Of a DNA stretch of 64,000 nucleotides, positions 22,905-32,558 are shown piece by piece. The stretch's first letter is position 1, and the number at the start of each line of letters is the position of its first letter. Source of the stretch: Zygnema cylindricum (taxonomy: Eukaryota; Streptophyta; Zygnematophyceae; Zygnematales; Zygnemataceae); contig JBBHKE010002612.1 of the NCBI GenBank assembly GCA_037447655.1, forward strand, positions 98,530 through 162,529, in the 5' to 3' direction. A program made the translations under genes and the position numbers. Under the pieces are notes generated by a model. That model saw only the letters and a program-made list of their open reading frames with translations. It was not told where the DNA came from and searched no databases.

Positions 22905-25900
22905 CTAGTCACTTTTCAATTTTAATCCACAGTTTTCTCTGCAATAAATCAACTTAGGAGAAGGCACTGCTTTTGTCATCATGTCTGCAATCATTTCTCT
23001 ATCAGTTTTATGAACCAGTTTAATAATTTTATTTTCTACCTTCTCTCTGACAAAGCTTAGTCTAATATCCATATGCTTAGCTTTGAAGTGATGTTTCGGA
23101 TTAGCTGCAATCGAGATAGCAGCTTGATTATCACAAAAAACATTTTGAGTTCCAGACTTCATGAACCCAAGTTCTTCAAGAAGAGATTTAACCCACATTA
23201 AATCTTTGGTTGCAGCACAGGAAGCCATGTATTCAGCCTCCATAGTGGACTGAGCAACTACTTTTTGTTGCTTGCTACTCCAACAACATGCACCGGATCC
23301 AATTTGCAACACATATCCAGTCGTACACCTCCTTAAAGGCACATCTCCATAACTAGCATCACTCCAAGTGGTGATGTCAGTGTGCTCCCCTCCCAAATGC
23401 AACCATAATTCCCTTGTCCCCACCAGATACCTCATCACCCTTTTGGCAGCCTCCCAATCTCTCTTTCTTGGTTCATTTAGATTTCTACTAAGGACACCTA
23501 CAGCTGCAGCTATATCCGGACGGGTACAATTCATAAAATAAATTAAACTGCCTACAATCTGCCGATAAGGGATATTTTCCATAAATTTTCTTTCTATCTC
23601 GTCCATCTCATCATTAATGATGAATATTCCTCCCTCTTCACTCCCCTCACTCACTTTCTTCAAATCCATGGGAGTAGTACATCCGTTTGCTTTCTCCATT
23701 TGAAATTTTTCTAGCATATTACCGATTGCTTCTTTTTGAGTGAGTCTTATAATTCTATTCCCTCTATCTCTCTCCATCTGAATTCCCAAAATGTACTTTG
23801 CTTCGCCAAGATCTTTCATATCAAAACTGCTTCTAAGATCCCGTTTTAGTTTGTTAATTTTATCTAAGGACTTGCTTAAGACCAACAAATCATCCACATA
23901 AATAGCAATAAATATCACTCCATTCTCATCTTCAAATAAATATATAGAGTGATCTGAACTAATTCTGATATACCCCAAACCGGTCAGAAATTCGTCGAGC
24001 TTTATATTCCACTGTCGCGGGGCTTGCTTAAGCCCATAGAGTGATTTTATCAGTTTGTAAACTTTGTTTTCTTCCCCACTTTCCACGAATCCTTCCGGTT
24101 GCCTCATGTAAATTTCTTCTTCCAACTCTCCGTGCAAAAAGGCAGTTTTAATATCCATCTGGTGGATTTCCATATCCTCCGCTGCGGCTATACTTAAAAG
24201 GATTCTAACAGAAGGAAATCTGACTACAGGTGCAAAGGTTTCTTCGTAGTCTATCCCCTCTTTCTGTGTATAACCTTTTGCAACTAACCTAGCTTTGTAC
24301 CTCTCAATGGTATTATCCGGGTTTAATTTAAGTTTAAACACCCACTTACATCCGATCGGTTTTCGGTCCGGTGGACAATCTACCAACTCCCATGTATTGG
24401 CTTCCATGATAGAGGCCATTTCTTCATTTATAGCTGTGATCCACCGGCTACTTTCTGGAGTGTTTATGGCCTCTAAGTATGTTTGAGGTTCATATGGGTG
24501 AGACATCTTTGTGAGTTGGTTATTTAGTTGTCTTTCTTGAAGTCGTTTACTACTTCTTCTTCCCCCTTCAAAATCGGACGCCGGTATGGAAGGCATCCTT
24601 GGGTTTCGTTTTGGGAAATTTTCAGCTTCCCTATCTTCCAATTCCGGTGTCTCATCAAGTTCCTCATCGGTTTCCACTTCGTATTGTGGCGTTGCCTCGG
24701 ATGTTGTCCTTTCCTCTTTCTCCTTTGGTAGATCTGCAGATTTTTCTTTTTCTCCCTCTTCCTTCTCTTCATTTTCAAAGTCAAAGTCAGAAAACTGATC
24801 CGTTTCAAATCTGATTTTGACTTCCTTATTATATTTGAATGGATCAATGGACTTCTCTTCATTCATCACCACTATGTGTTTTACCAAAATTATATCTCTC
24901 TTTTTCAAGTCATACACTCGGTATCCTTTTGTGCTCTCATCATATCCTACAAGATATCCTGGTTTCCCTCTTCCCTCTAACTTCCATTTAGTCTTATCAG
25001 AATCCAAACTGTAGACTTGACTTCCGAACACTCTCAAACTAGACAAATCAGGCTTTCTTCCTGTCCACCTCTCATACGGAGTTTCCTCCTTATTTGCTGA
25101 AGTTAGGACTCTATTTTTGATGAAATTAGCATAGTTCATAGACTCAGCCCAAAACTGCAGCCCTATCCCCTTATCACTTAACATACTTCTGGACATATCT
25201 CCTAAAGTTCTATTCACTCTTTCTGTTACTCCATTTTGTTCCGGATTATAGGGAACAGTTTTCTCATGATGAATTCCTTCTTCTTTAAGATATTCTTCAA
25301 AATCCCTTGAGGTGTATTCTTTCCCATTATCACTTCTTATCTCTTTTATTGAGGTTTCATGTAGCTTTTCACTCCATACTTTATACTCTTTGAAACATCT
25401 TAATACCTCTGACTTATGTCTAAGAAAGTATACCTTCGTGTATCTAGACCAATCATCTGTGATAGTTAACATCCATCTTTTCCCCCCATGTGAGGCATAC
25501 CTAGCAGGTCCCCAAACATCAGTGTGAACTAGATCTAATACTTTCTCTCTCCTAAATGTGGTTGCCTTTGGAAATGAAAGTCTATGAATCTTCCTTTGGG
25601 CACATCCACTACAATCATCAAAGGTCTCATCATCTTCAAAAGTAATACCCTCCACTATTCCGTTTTTCTTCATTTTCTTTAATCTATCTAGATGCACATG
25701 CCCCAACCTTTTATGCCAAAGCATCATCTCACTTGCACACGAGTAGAGAACACTCTTTTCATTGCAAAGTACAATTCTGAACATTCCTTGACTGCCCTTC
25801 TCAGCTATGAAATAAACCTCATTATCAAAGCTTGCTGTGAAGATTCCTTTCCTAGTTCCTGTTTCAAACTCCTTTTCATCTAGGACAGCTGTTGAGACTA

Positions 25901-26360
25901 GGTTCTTGCTAAGTTGTGGAATGTAAAGAACGTCTGAGAGTGTTACAATTGAGGCCTTTCCATCAACTAGAACCTTCAAGTCAACAGTTCCAACAAGACT
26001 TGTGGTTTCTACTCTACCATCTCCGTACTCTATCTCAACTGTTGGGATCTTTCTCAGTTTAGTGAACCACCGCTTATCTTTGCACATATGCATTGAAGCC
26101 CCTGAGTCTATGATCCACCCATCCTCGGGTGGATCCCTCTTACCTCCGAAAGCACACTTTTGTCTCCGTGGAATGTCGACATGCTTTTCAGTGTTTTTCG
26201 GATTAAGGAGAAGCTCCTCAAGCACCTCTTCAGGTTCAGTTTTTTCTTCCACTTCCTCATCAAGAACTTGAGTCAGGAAAGCCTTTTTCTTTCCTCCGTC
26301 CTTTGAGGTTCCTTGACCATCTTTCAGTCGAAGATCTGCAAGTCTGACACAATCTGCCAT
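22905..26360 (-). CDS. M2 copia pol: protease-integrase-RT-RNase H, 1151 residues
   Basis: A single uninterrupted frame holding the whole pol part. It begins at the Met after the stop in the zinc knuckle, so the natural product would be a longer Gag-Pol. The aspartic protease has DSGAS at residues 85-89. The pre-integrase zinc region (LWHKRLGHVH to CSGCAQRK) is at about 210-270. The DDE integrase core is at about 280-400 (HTDVWGPA, IRSDNGKEYTS, EQNGVTERVN). RT runs from about 640 to 900, with AFLHGELEEEIYMRQPEGF, and YVDDLLVLSKS at about 821-831. RNase H runs from about 1000 to the end (TWSDASYGDV, STMEAEYMAS, VFCDNQAAI, MMTKAVPSPK). All key acidic residues appear present. It makes and integrates element cDNA inside virus-like particles. 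Reading is possible only past the upstream stops. Confidence 0.95.
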   Translation of the reverse strand: MADCVRLADLRLKDGQGTSKDGGKKKAFLTQVLDEEVEEKTEPEEVLEELLLNPKNTEKHVDIPRRQKCAFGGKRDPPEDGWIIDSGASMHMCKDKRWFTKLRKIPTVEIEYGDGRVETTSLVGTVDLKVLVDGKASIVTLSDVLYIPQLSKNLVSTAVLDEKEFETGTRKGIFTASFDNEVYFIAEKGSQGMFRIVLCNEKSVLYSCASEMMLWHKRLGHVHLDRLKKMKKNGIVEGITFEDDETFDDCSGCAQRKIHRLSFPKATTFRREKVLDLVHTDVWGPARYASHGGKRWMLTITDDWSRYTKVYFLRHKSEVLRCFKEYKVWSEKLHETSIKEIRSDNGKEYTSRDFEEYLKEEGIHHEKTVPYNPEQNGVTERVNRTLGDMSRSMLSDKGIGLQFWAESMNYANFIKNRVLTSANKEETPYERWTGRKPDLSSLRVFGSQVYSLDSDKTKWKLEGRGKPGYLVGYDESTKGYRVYDLKKRDIILVKHIVVMNEEKSIDPFKYNKEVKIRFETDQFSDFDFENEEKEEGEKEKSADLPKEKEERTTSEATPQYEVETDEELDETPELEDREAENFPKRNPRMPSIPASDFEGGRRSSKRLQERQLNNQLTKMSHPYEPQTYLEAINTPESSRWITAINEEMASIMEANTWELVDCPPDRKPIGCKWVFKLKLNPDNTIERYKARLVAKGYTQKEGIDYEETFAPVVRFPSVRILLSIAAAEDMEIHQMDIKTAFLHGELEEEIYMRQPEGFVESGEENKVYKLIKSLYGLKQAPRQWNIKLDEFLTGLGYIRISSDHSIYLFEDENGVIFIAIYVDDLLVLSKSLDKINKLKRDLRSSFDMKDLGEAKYILGIQMERDRGNRIIRLTQKEAIGNMLEKFQMEKANGCTTPMDLKKVSEGSEEGGIFIINDEMDEIERKFMENIPYRQIVGSLIYFMNCTRPDIAAAVGVLSRNLNEPRKRDWEAAKRVMRYLVGTRELWLHLGGEHTDITTWSDASYGDVPLRRCTTGYVLQIGSGACCWSSKQQKVVAQSTMEAEYMASCAATKDLMWVKSLLEELGFMKSGTQNVFCDNQAAISIAANPKHHFKAKHMDIRLSFVREKVENKIIKLVHKTDREMIADMMTKAVPSPKLIYCRENCGLKLKSD

Positions 26361-27317
26361 TTAGTGTCCCGGTTTCTTGCAGAAGTGACATAATCCTCCT
26401 CGAGAAGTTCCTCTCCCCTGTCTATCAAATCTGCCACCTCCTTGTCCTCTTCCACCAAAGTTTCGATAAGGATATTTCCCTCTCTCCTCATCACGCTTCC
26501 GCCAATCAGCTCCTGCAGACAATGCTTGAACACTTGGACTCCCTCTCCTAAGCTCTATGGTGCTTTCTTTCACTTAAATCATTCCCACAGTGTCATCCCA
26601 ATTCCAATTGCTATCTCCTATGTCCTGCAATCGGTTAATGATATTCTCATACTCTTCAGGTAGTTTCATCATTAATGTGTTCACTCTTTGTCTCTCAGAC
26701 CATGAGTAACCTGCACTCTCTAACTCTCCAAACAATGCTCCTAAATCATTGCAATAATTATCCATACTTCCTCCCTTATAAGTATAAGCTGCAATCTTAT
26801 TTTCTGCCAACTGTTGCTGCAACAATGATCCACTCTTATATTTGTTAACTAGTGATATCCAAATCTGAGATGAAGATTTGACATGCATAAGAGGAATGGC
26901 AATGCCCTTTGCTACACTTTTAAGAATTAAGAGCTTAGCAACCTTGTCTTTGTAGTTCCACTTTTCAGACTCTGATCTTTCGGTCTGAACCATTGTCGTT
27001 GTTGCTGGTGGTGCTGCTGCCGGTATCGCCTTCGGCAATTGTGTTACTTGAGTTGCAACTCCTTCGTTTTCTCCTTCCATGACAATCTCTTCTCCTTCCT
27101 CATCTTCATCCTCGGTGATGGTGGCAGCTGTTCTACCAACTGTAGAGGCGGAGGTGCCAGAAAAACGTGTCCCTCCAAACCCAGGTGGAGGTGGGCATCG
27201 AATTTGTCCAGACACTATGCCCCATAAATGCTTCTCAAATAGTTCTCCCTCCATCATCATTTCCCAATAAAGAAAGTCTGATCCATCAAATATGGGCACC
27301 CTAGAGGGTGGGCCCAT
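26361..27317 (-). pseudogene. M2 gag, two stop codons
   Basis: The capsid part of the same frame as the pol below it. It starts at the ATG in the primer-binding site (plus 27315-27317, MGPPSRVPIFDG), the position shared by E1 and M1. An upstream in-frame ATG in the LTR (27341) would add METTEFQV. The copia Gag pattern FLYWEMMMEGELFEKHLWGI is near the start, with the LQDI and MMKLPEEYENIINRL block later. The breaks are a stop at 26574-26576 where E1 has Leu (GMILV), and a stop at 26361-26363 replacing the Tyr of the CCHC zinc knuckle CHFCKKPGH-MADC. Each can arise by one substitution from the E1 codon type. An acidic, low-complexity stretch lies near 27070-27120. Confidence 0.9.
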
Positions 27318-27321
27318 AACC
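27309..27321 (-). other. M2 primer-binding site: half-tRNA initiator Met
   Basis: The minus strand reads GGTTATGGGCCCA, a perfect anticodon-arm complement directly after the LTR end GAATTTCA. Confidence 0.78.
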
Positions 27322-28212
27322 TGAAATTCTGTGGTCTCCATTGACCCACAGAATGAGCAGCCTATGTAAACCCTCTAGGATAATATTTGCCCCTTCTACT
27401 TTCCCGCTGAATAAGCGCCGCCCAGGCACACAAATATTCTGACCACTCTCACCCTTGTGAGGACAAGACTCCCCTGAGTCAAACGCAAAAAGAATCACTG
27501 AATTTGCTCACCCGAGCAGTAAGTTATGGTTGGTCAAAGATGACCTTTATAGTTACAAGCTCTCTTAGAGAAAGAGGTACCTAAATATTACTAAGTCTCG
27601 GTCTGCCTACTCACGACTACCTACTATTAAACCCTAGTCCAATAGGAACACTATAAAGTACAAGAAGGTACAATGGGCGATGTACTTATTGTACAACTAT
27701 TGTACGACAAGGTCTACAAGGTGACACCTGTCATATCGGAAGCCATGGTTCCTCCTCCCATCTTCTCCGGTATCAAATAATGTGGCGCCACGTGGCACCG
27801 CGTGACGCTATATCCGTATGCCGCCGAAAAGCTCACTTCGCGTGGCGGCTATAATGCCGGCCGTCGGATCAAAACATATTTTACACGGTTCAGATTCGCG
27901 TACATGCAGAAATTGCTCATTTTGGTTAGTCTGCTGTTAATTAGCTGTTTCGTTAATGTTTATATATTTATGAAACCCGTCACGTGTATCGTTTCGTAAC
28001 GCCTTAATGGTGAAGGCGTTAGGCTTCAAAGAATCTAGAGGTCACAGGTTCAAATCTAGTATTAGGCATCATTTTAGCCAAAATACCCTTAAATGAAAAA
28101 ACTGCCACTTTCTAAATATGGCGGCAGCCATGGCGCGCCTTTGATCCTCACTCTCTTTCTTTAAAACAAAACTAAAATAGGGAAGTGAACTATTAATTAC
28201 CTCTTTTCAACA
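27322..28212 (-). repeat. M2 5' LTR
   Basis: 891 bp. It has GTAC at 27658, 27668, 27682, 27691 and 27702 (five in 48 bp), a G-box at 27788-27796, a tRNA-like module at 27999-28071 (B-box 28047-28057), and the LTR start TGTTGAAAAGAGG at the plus end 28212. Confidence 0.88.
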
Positions 28213-28960
28213 AACTCTAATCACTTTGTTTATGTCATGGAAGGGGAGGATGGTGTTATATATTTAGCAATATATGTGGATGATGTGTTGCTTATCAGTA
28301 AATCTATGAATGAGATAAGTAAGATAAAAGCAGCTCTGAATGCCCGGTTTGAGATGAAGGACTTGGGTGAGGCAAAGTATATCCTAGGCATTCAAGTAGA
28401 GAGAGATACGAATCACAGGGTGATTTATCGATTTATCTTACTCAGAGAGAGGCCATTCGAAATGTACTTGAAAGATTTGGCATAGCAGAGGCAAAGGGGA
28501 GTGCCACTCCAATAGATTTCACACAAAAGGAGGAAGGAAAAGAGACAGATGGAGGAATAATACTCGAAGATGACATGGAACAAAGGAAGTCAGACTTCAT
28601 GTCTTCAATTCCCTACAAAAAATTTGTTAAGATTCTTATCTACTTCATCAACTGGAAGCATTCAGATATTGCCGCGGTAGTTGGAGCTCTATGCCAAAGC
28701 CTTCATAACTCAAAGAGATCAGATTGGGAGGCAGATTACGAGGCAGCAAAATGAGTCCGAACAGAAGATCTCTCACTTTCTCTCGGAGGAGATGAAGTGA
28801 AGACGAGCACTTGGAGCGATGGAAGTTATGGTGATATGCCAAGTTGACACTCTACCGCAAGATTCATTCTGAAGATCGGTGATTGTACTTGCTGCTGGAC
28901 CAACAAGCTCCAAAAGGTTACTGCTCAGTCAACTATGAAAGTTGAATACATGGCAGCCAC
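28213..28960 (+). pseudogene. P6: copia RT-RNase H fragment
   Basis: Begins abruptly at the M2 LTR edge within RT (NSNHFVYVMEGEDGV, then YVDDVLLISKS, DLGEAKYILGIQVERD). It continues to RNase H (a degraded CTRPDI block near 28650-28680, TWSDGSYGDM near 28810, STMKVEYMAA near 28935-28960). Frameshifts lie near 28430 and 28750. It is a close relative of P4 but repeats a region P4 already covers. Near 28960 it turns into a minus-strand gag start, another rearrangement point. Confidence 0.85.
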
Positions 28961-29766
28961 ATCATGTTGTTTTGAAGTGCCTACTGGATCTGAAGTCGAT
29001 GAGGATGCAGGTACTAGATATGAAGACGAAGAGGATGCAGGTGTAGTCATTTCAGAATGAAAACAAATAGGAAACTTTCAAAAAAACTGATCTAAAAATT
29101 AGAAACTTAAACTATTAATAAATCCCAAACCAGAGTCACTATAGCTATTAAAATCCACCACAACGTAGATAATATCACGATAAACACACACACAAAATTA
29201 AAAGTAATTATGCCTATAGATATGTGAGATATTGATAGATAAAAATGCCAAAAACAGCATGTACAGTTTTTGACTTCAAAGTGTTCATTCTTACAAAATT
29301 GTCTATGTCCTACTCATCTACACTGAAGCCTATGATGCTAAACGTACGGAAGCATACTAGCCGTAGAATAAATACCTAACATATTTAATACGACGAGTAA
29401 AATCAAACAGAACAAGGTACGTTATACAAAAAGAATCTTACACTAATCAGCTAACCACAGAAAGACAAAAAATTATTGAACAAAATATTTACAATGGAGT
29501 AGAATTCTGTATGCCACATCAATTTTCGTGTATGTGGTCCACACGGACCAGCATTTGTCGGCAGTCTCTGTCCGCCGCCTACTTATCAGATTTGCCACCG
29601 TAGACAAATCTCCATGTGTCGTTTCGTCCTCAAATGTATATATGCACAAACAACCGGATATTCAGAAGTGTGTACTTTCTTGTAGTGAAGTGTGTCTCCG
29701 GAGTGTATAAAAAGGTGTACTCCCTACCGAGCTATGGTAACATCAATTTTGGTTTTTAGTGAATGT
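28961..29766 (-). mobile_element. Minus-oriented LTR with gag start, left arm of an inverted repeat
   Basis: On the minus strand an LTR-like sequence runs from 29764 down to about 29080. It is followed by an ATG at plus 29048-29050 opening MTTPASSSSSYLVPASSS, a Ser/Thr-rich gag start like the one at 30548. The LTR part is the inverted, diverged counterpart of 29850-30560: the blocks around the GTGTATGTGGTCCACACGG palindrome-like string at 29529-29547 and at 30060-30080 pair, as do CTAATCAGCTAACCACAG (29444-29461) and CTGTGGTTAGCTGATTAG (30155-30172). The LTR start is missing. Confidence 0.75.
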
Positions 29767-30604
29767 TGTTTTGGAAAGCTTTAGTCCTCTCTATGCCTCG
29801 AGTGTGAGGGAGAGAGAGTTTCACGACTTACCATATATTTGGTTGTAAGTTCGGTTTAGTACAAACCAAACTTGATGTTGGAGTAGCTCGGTAAGGAGTT
29901 CACCTTTGTATACACTCCCGAGACACACGTCACTACAAGAAAGAAGACACTCCAAAATATATGTTTGTTGGTGCATAAATACACTTGTGGACGAAATGGA
30001 GATTTGTTTACTGTGCCGAATCTGATATGGACGCGACGTGACGGACAGAGAACGCCGACAAATGCTTTTCCGTGTGGACCACATACACGAAAATGACGAG
30101 GCATACAGAATCCTACTCCTTTGTAAATATTTGGTTTAGCATATTTTTGTCTTTCTGTGGTTAGCTGATTAGTGTAGGATTCTCTTTGTATGACGTACCT
30201 AGTGTTAGGTAGTGTGTGCTAGGTAGTTAATGTACGGTTGGTATGCCTCCGTAATTTCAGCAGCATAGGATTCAGCGTATATGAGAAGGACTTAGACATT
30301 TTTGGAGTCATGAACACTTTGTAGTCAAAAACTGTACAGCCTGTTTTTGGCATATTCATCTGTGAATATCTCACAGATCTGCATGCAACATTACTTGTAA
30401 TTTTGTGTGTGAGTTTATCCTGATATTATCTAAATTGTGGTAGATTTTCAGAGTTATTGTGCCTTTGGTTTGGTTTTTATTAACAAGTGAAGTTGATATA
30501 TTTCAGACTGGTGTTTGTGAAAGTTTCTTGCTTGGTTTGGTTTTGAGATGACTACACGGGCATCCTCATCGTCTACGGTTCCGGCTGTTGTCTTAGAACA
30601 ACAA
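29767..30604 (+). mobile_element. Plus-oriented LTR with gag start, right arm of an inverted repeat
   Basis: The LTR starts TGTTTTGGAAAGC at 29767. The LTR end and primer site are not clear, and I see no GGGCCCA site here. An ATG at 30548 opens MTTRASSSSTVPAVVLEQQ and then a stop. Its first 94 bp reappear reverse-complemented at 30605-30699. Confidence 0.7.
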
Positions 30605-30699
30605 TGAACCGAACTTACAACCAAGCATATTATTAGTCGTGAAACTCTCTCTCCCTAACACTCGAGGCATAGAGAGGACTAAAGCTTTCCAAAACTACA
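30605..30699 (-). repeat. M3 3' LTR, first ~95 bp only
   Basis: The minus strand starts TGTAGTTTTGGAAAGC directly after the polypurine tract GCTTTTGGGGAG (plus 30700-30710). It matches 29767-29860 reverse-complemented and is cut short where the plus-strand gag start ends. Confidence 0.8.
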
Positions 30700-30710
30700 C
30701 TCCCCAAAAG

Positions 30711-31930
30711 CTTTAGACTCTGTTAACCACTTAAGCCACATGCCACCATCTGAGTTTCTCAACTCTTCCTATAACCTTCTCTCTCACAAACTGTAGCTTG
30801 ATATCAATGTATTTTCTCTTAAAGTGATGGCTAGGGTTAGATGCAATAGCAATAGCAGCCTAATTGTCACACCACACTATCTGAGGTCCTGACTACATAA
30901 ACAAAAGCTCTTCGAGGAGAAACTTTACCCAAAGTACCTCGTTGAAGGCTAAGCTAGTCGCCATGTACTCAGCCCCCAAAGTAGACTGAGTTGTCACCTT
31001 CTAAAGTTTGTTGCTCAAGCAGCATGTCCCACTTCCAATCTTCACAATATATCTAGTGGTAGAGCGTCGGCTTAGCATATCTCCGTAGCTCGCAATGCTC
31101 TATGTCTGAATTTTCACTTCCTCTGTACCAAGAGAGAGTCAAAAGTTTTGAGTTATTGCAATATATTGAAAAACTCTCTTTGCTGCCTCCCATTATGACT
31201 CATTTAGATTTTGCAGACTTCGGTTTAAGGCTCCAATAGTTGCTACAATATCCAGACGGGTACAATTCATGAAGTAGATAAGGCTTCCGACAATCTATCC
31301 GTAAGGATGGAGGACATAGAATGTGCCTCCACTGACTCCAAAGAGTCATCAATCACAACCCCACCATCTGATTCCTTCCCCTCTATTTTCTAGCTAAACT
31401 CCATGGGAGTAGCACTCATTTTTGCCTCTAACATGCCAAACCTTTCAATTATGTTCCCACTGGCTTCCTTCTCCGTCAAATAAATTAGCCTGTGTTTTTT
31501 ATCCTTTTCTACGTGAATTCCCAAAATATTTTCAGCCTTCCTAAATCTTTCATTTCGAACCGGGAATTCAAAGCTGTTTTTATTTTGTTAATTTCATTAA
31601 TGGATTTGCTCACCGATAGCAAATAATAAACATAATGAGCAATATATATCACTACATCTTCCACTTTTACTACATAAACTGAATGATCTGAACTGATTTT
31701 AGTAAAGCGAAGATTTGTTAGAAATTCATCTAGTTTTAGGTTTTATTATTGTGGAGCCTGCTTCAAACCATAAAGGGACTTCAACAGTTTACAGACCAGA
31801 TTTTCTTTCATTTTTTCTACAAACTCTTCTGGCTGCTTCATATATATAACTTCCTCTAAATCCCCATGGAAGAAAGTGGTCGTCACATCTAATTGATGCA
31901 ACTCCATATCCTCTATTGCTGCTAGTGATA
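30711..31930 (-). pseudogene. M3 copia RT-RNase H (part left of the gypsy insertion)
   Basis: Minus-strand copia pol in strongly decayed form. RNase H lies at about 30750-31310 (HHFKRKYIDIKLQFV-like block near 30800-30830, a CTRLDIV block near 31250-31270). RT lies at 31430-31930 (thumb near 31500-31560, degraded active site near 31615-31650, an [26 protein letters not shown]-type block near 31830-31905). The frame breaks at 31930 exactly at the G1 LTR and resumes at 43005-43010, where RILIS and SLAA join up across the insertion. Confidence 0.85.
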
Positions 31931-32524
31931 TGTAACAGGGTTAGACAGTTGGGTACGTAGTAGTTAGCAACTAGGCTGCTATAGTTGCAATATCAGAGCA
32001 GCGCAGCAACGATTCCTGACCAGGGCAACATAGCAGTATAGCAGCTTAACAGCATAGCCACTTAGTGGCGTAGCAGCATAGCAGCGCCAGCTGCGATTCC
32101 AGACTAGCGCAACATAGCAGTATAGCAGCTTAGCAGCATAGCTACTTAGTGGCGTAGCAGCATAGCAGTGCAGCAGAGCAACGCAGCTTAGCAGTATAGC
32201 AACGTTGCGGAATGTAGATAGAACGGTATTGTTCTAGAAGATATTTTGGGGATTTCTCTCGGTTGACCGTGAAGGTCCACGTGTACAGTTATACAGTACT
32301 AGGTTGACTAGCAGATAGCTAGTTTAAATAGTCAGGTAGGCTTAGTGGATAGGACACTCTTCGAATAGACCTACGCAGCGAGCGCAACCTTATACTCCCT
32401 TCCAAGAAATAAAGCGCAACTTCGTCTGTCAGTGCTGTGTGCTCCTACTGTTGCTACGGGAAGATCCTTCGTGTTTTCCGCTGTGCATTGTGGCGTGCTA
32501 TGGCGCGCTATTGTCCCTTTTACA
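31931..32524 (+). repeat. G1 5' LTR with internal tandem duplication
   Basis: 594 bp. It carries two copies of an approximately 85-bp CATAGCAG-rich unit (about 32003-32180) where the 3' LTR has one, which accounts for the 84-bp length difference. The 3' end TGTCCCTTTTACA abuts the primer-binding site. Confidence 0.92.
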
Positions 32525-32525
32525 C

Positions 32526-32537
32526 TGGTATCGAAGC
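32526..32537 (+). other. G1 primer-binding site: 3' end of initiator tRNA-Met
   Basis: TGGTATCGAAGC, one base after the LTR, resembles the usual plant site TGGTATCAGAGC (10 of 12). This is the conventional priming mode, unlike the copia elements in this window. Confidence 0.75.
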
Positions 32538-32558
32538 AATTTCCCGTGACTCAACAGC

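Larger units (their letters stand above)
22010..28212 (-). mobile_element. M2: near-intact Ty1/copia element, minus orientation
   Basis: The 5' LTR is on the right (27322-28212), then the half-tRNA primer-binding site (27309-27321), gag-pol (27317 down to 22905), a polypurine tract (22892-22900) and the 3' LTR on the left (22010-22891). The gag-pol frame has only two stops, making it the best-preserved element in the window. No target duplication is seen (TATGG left, AACTC right), and the flanking copia sequences P4 and P6 come from different, overlapping parts of a related element. The two LTRs match closely only over their U3 ends. This suggests recombination between elements after insertion. 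Confidence 0.92.
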
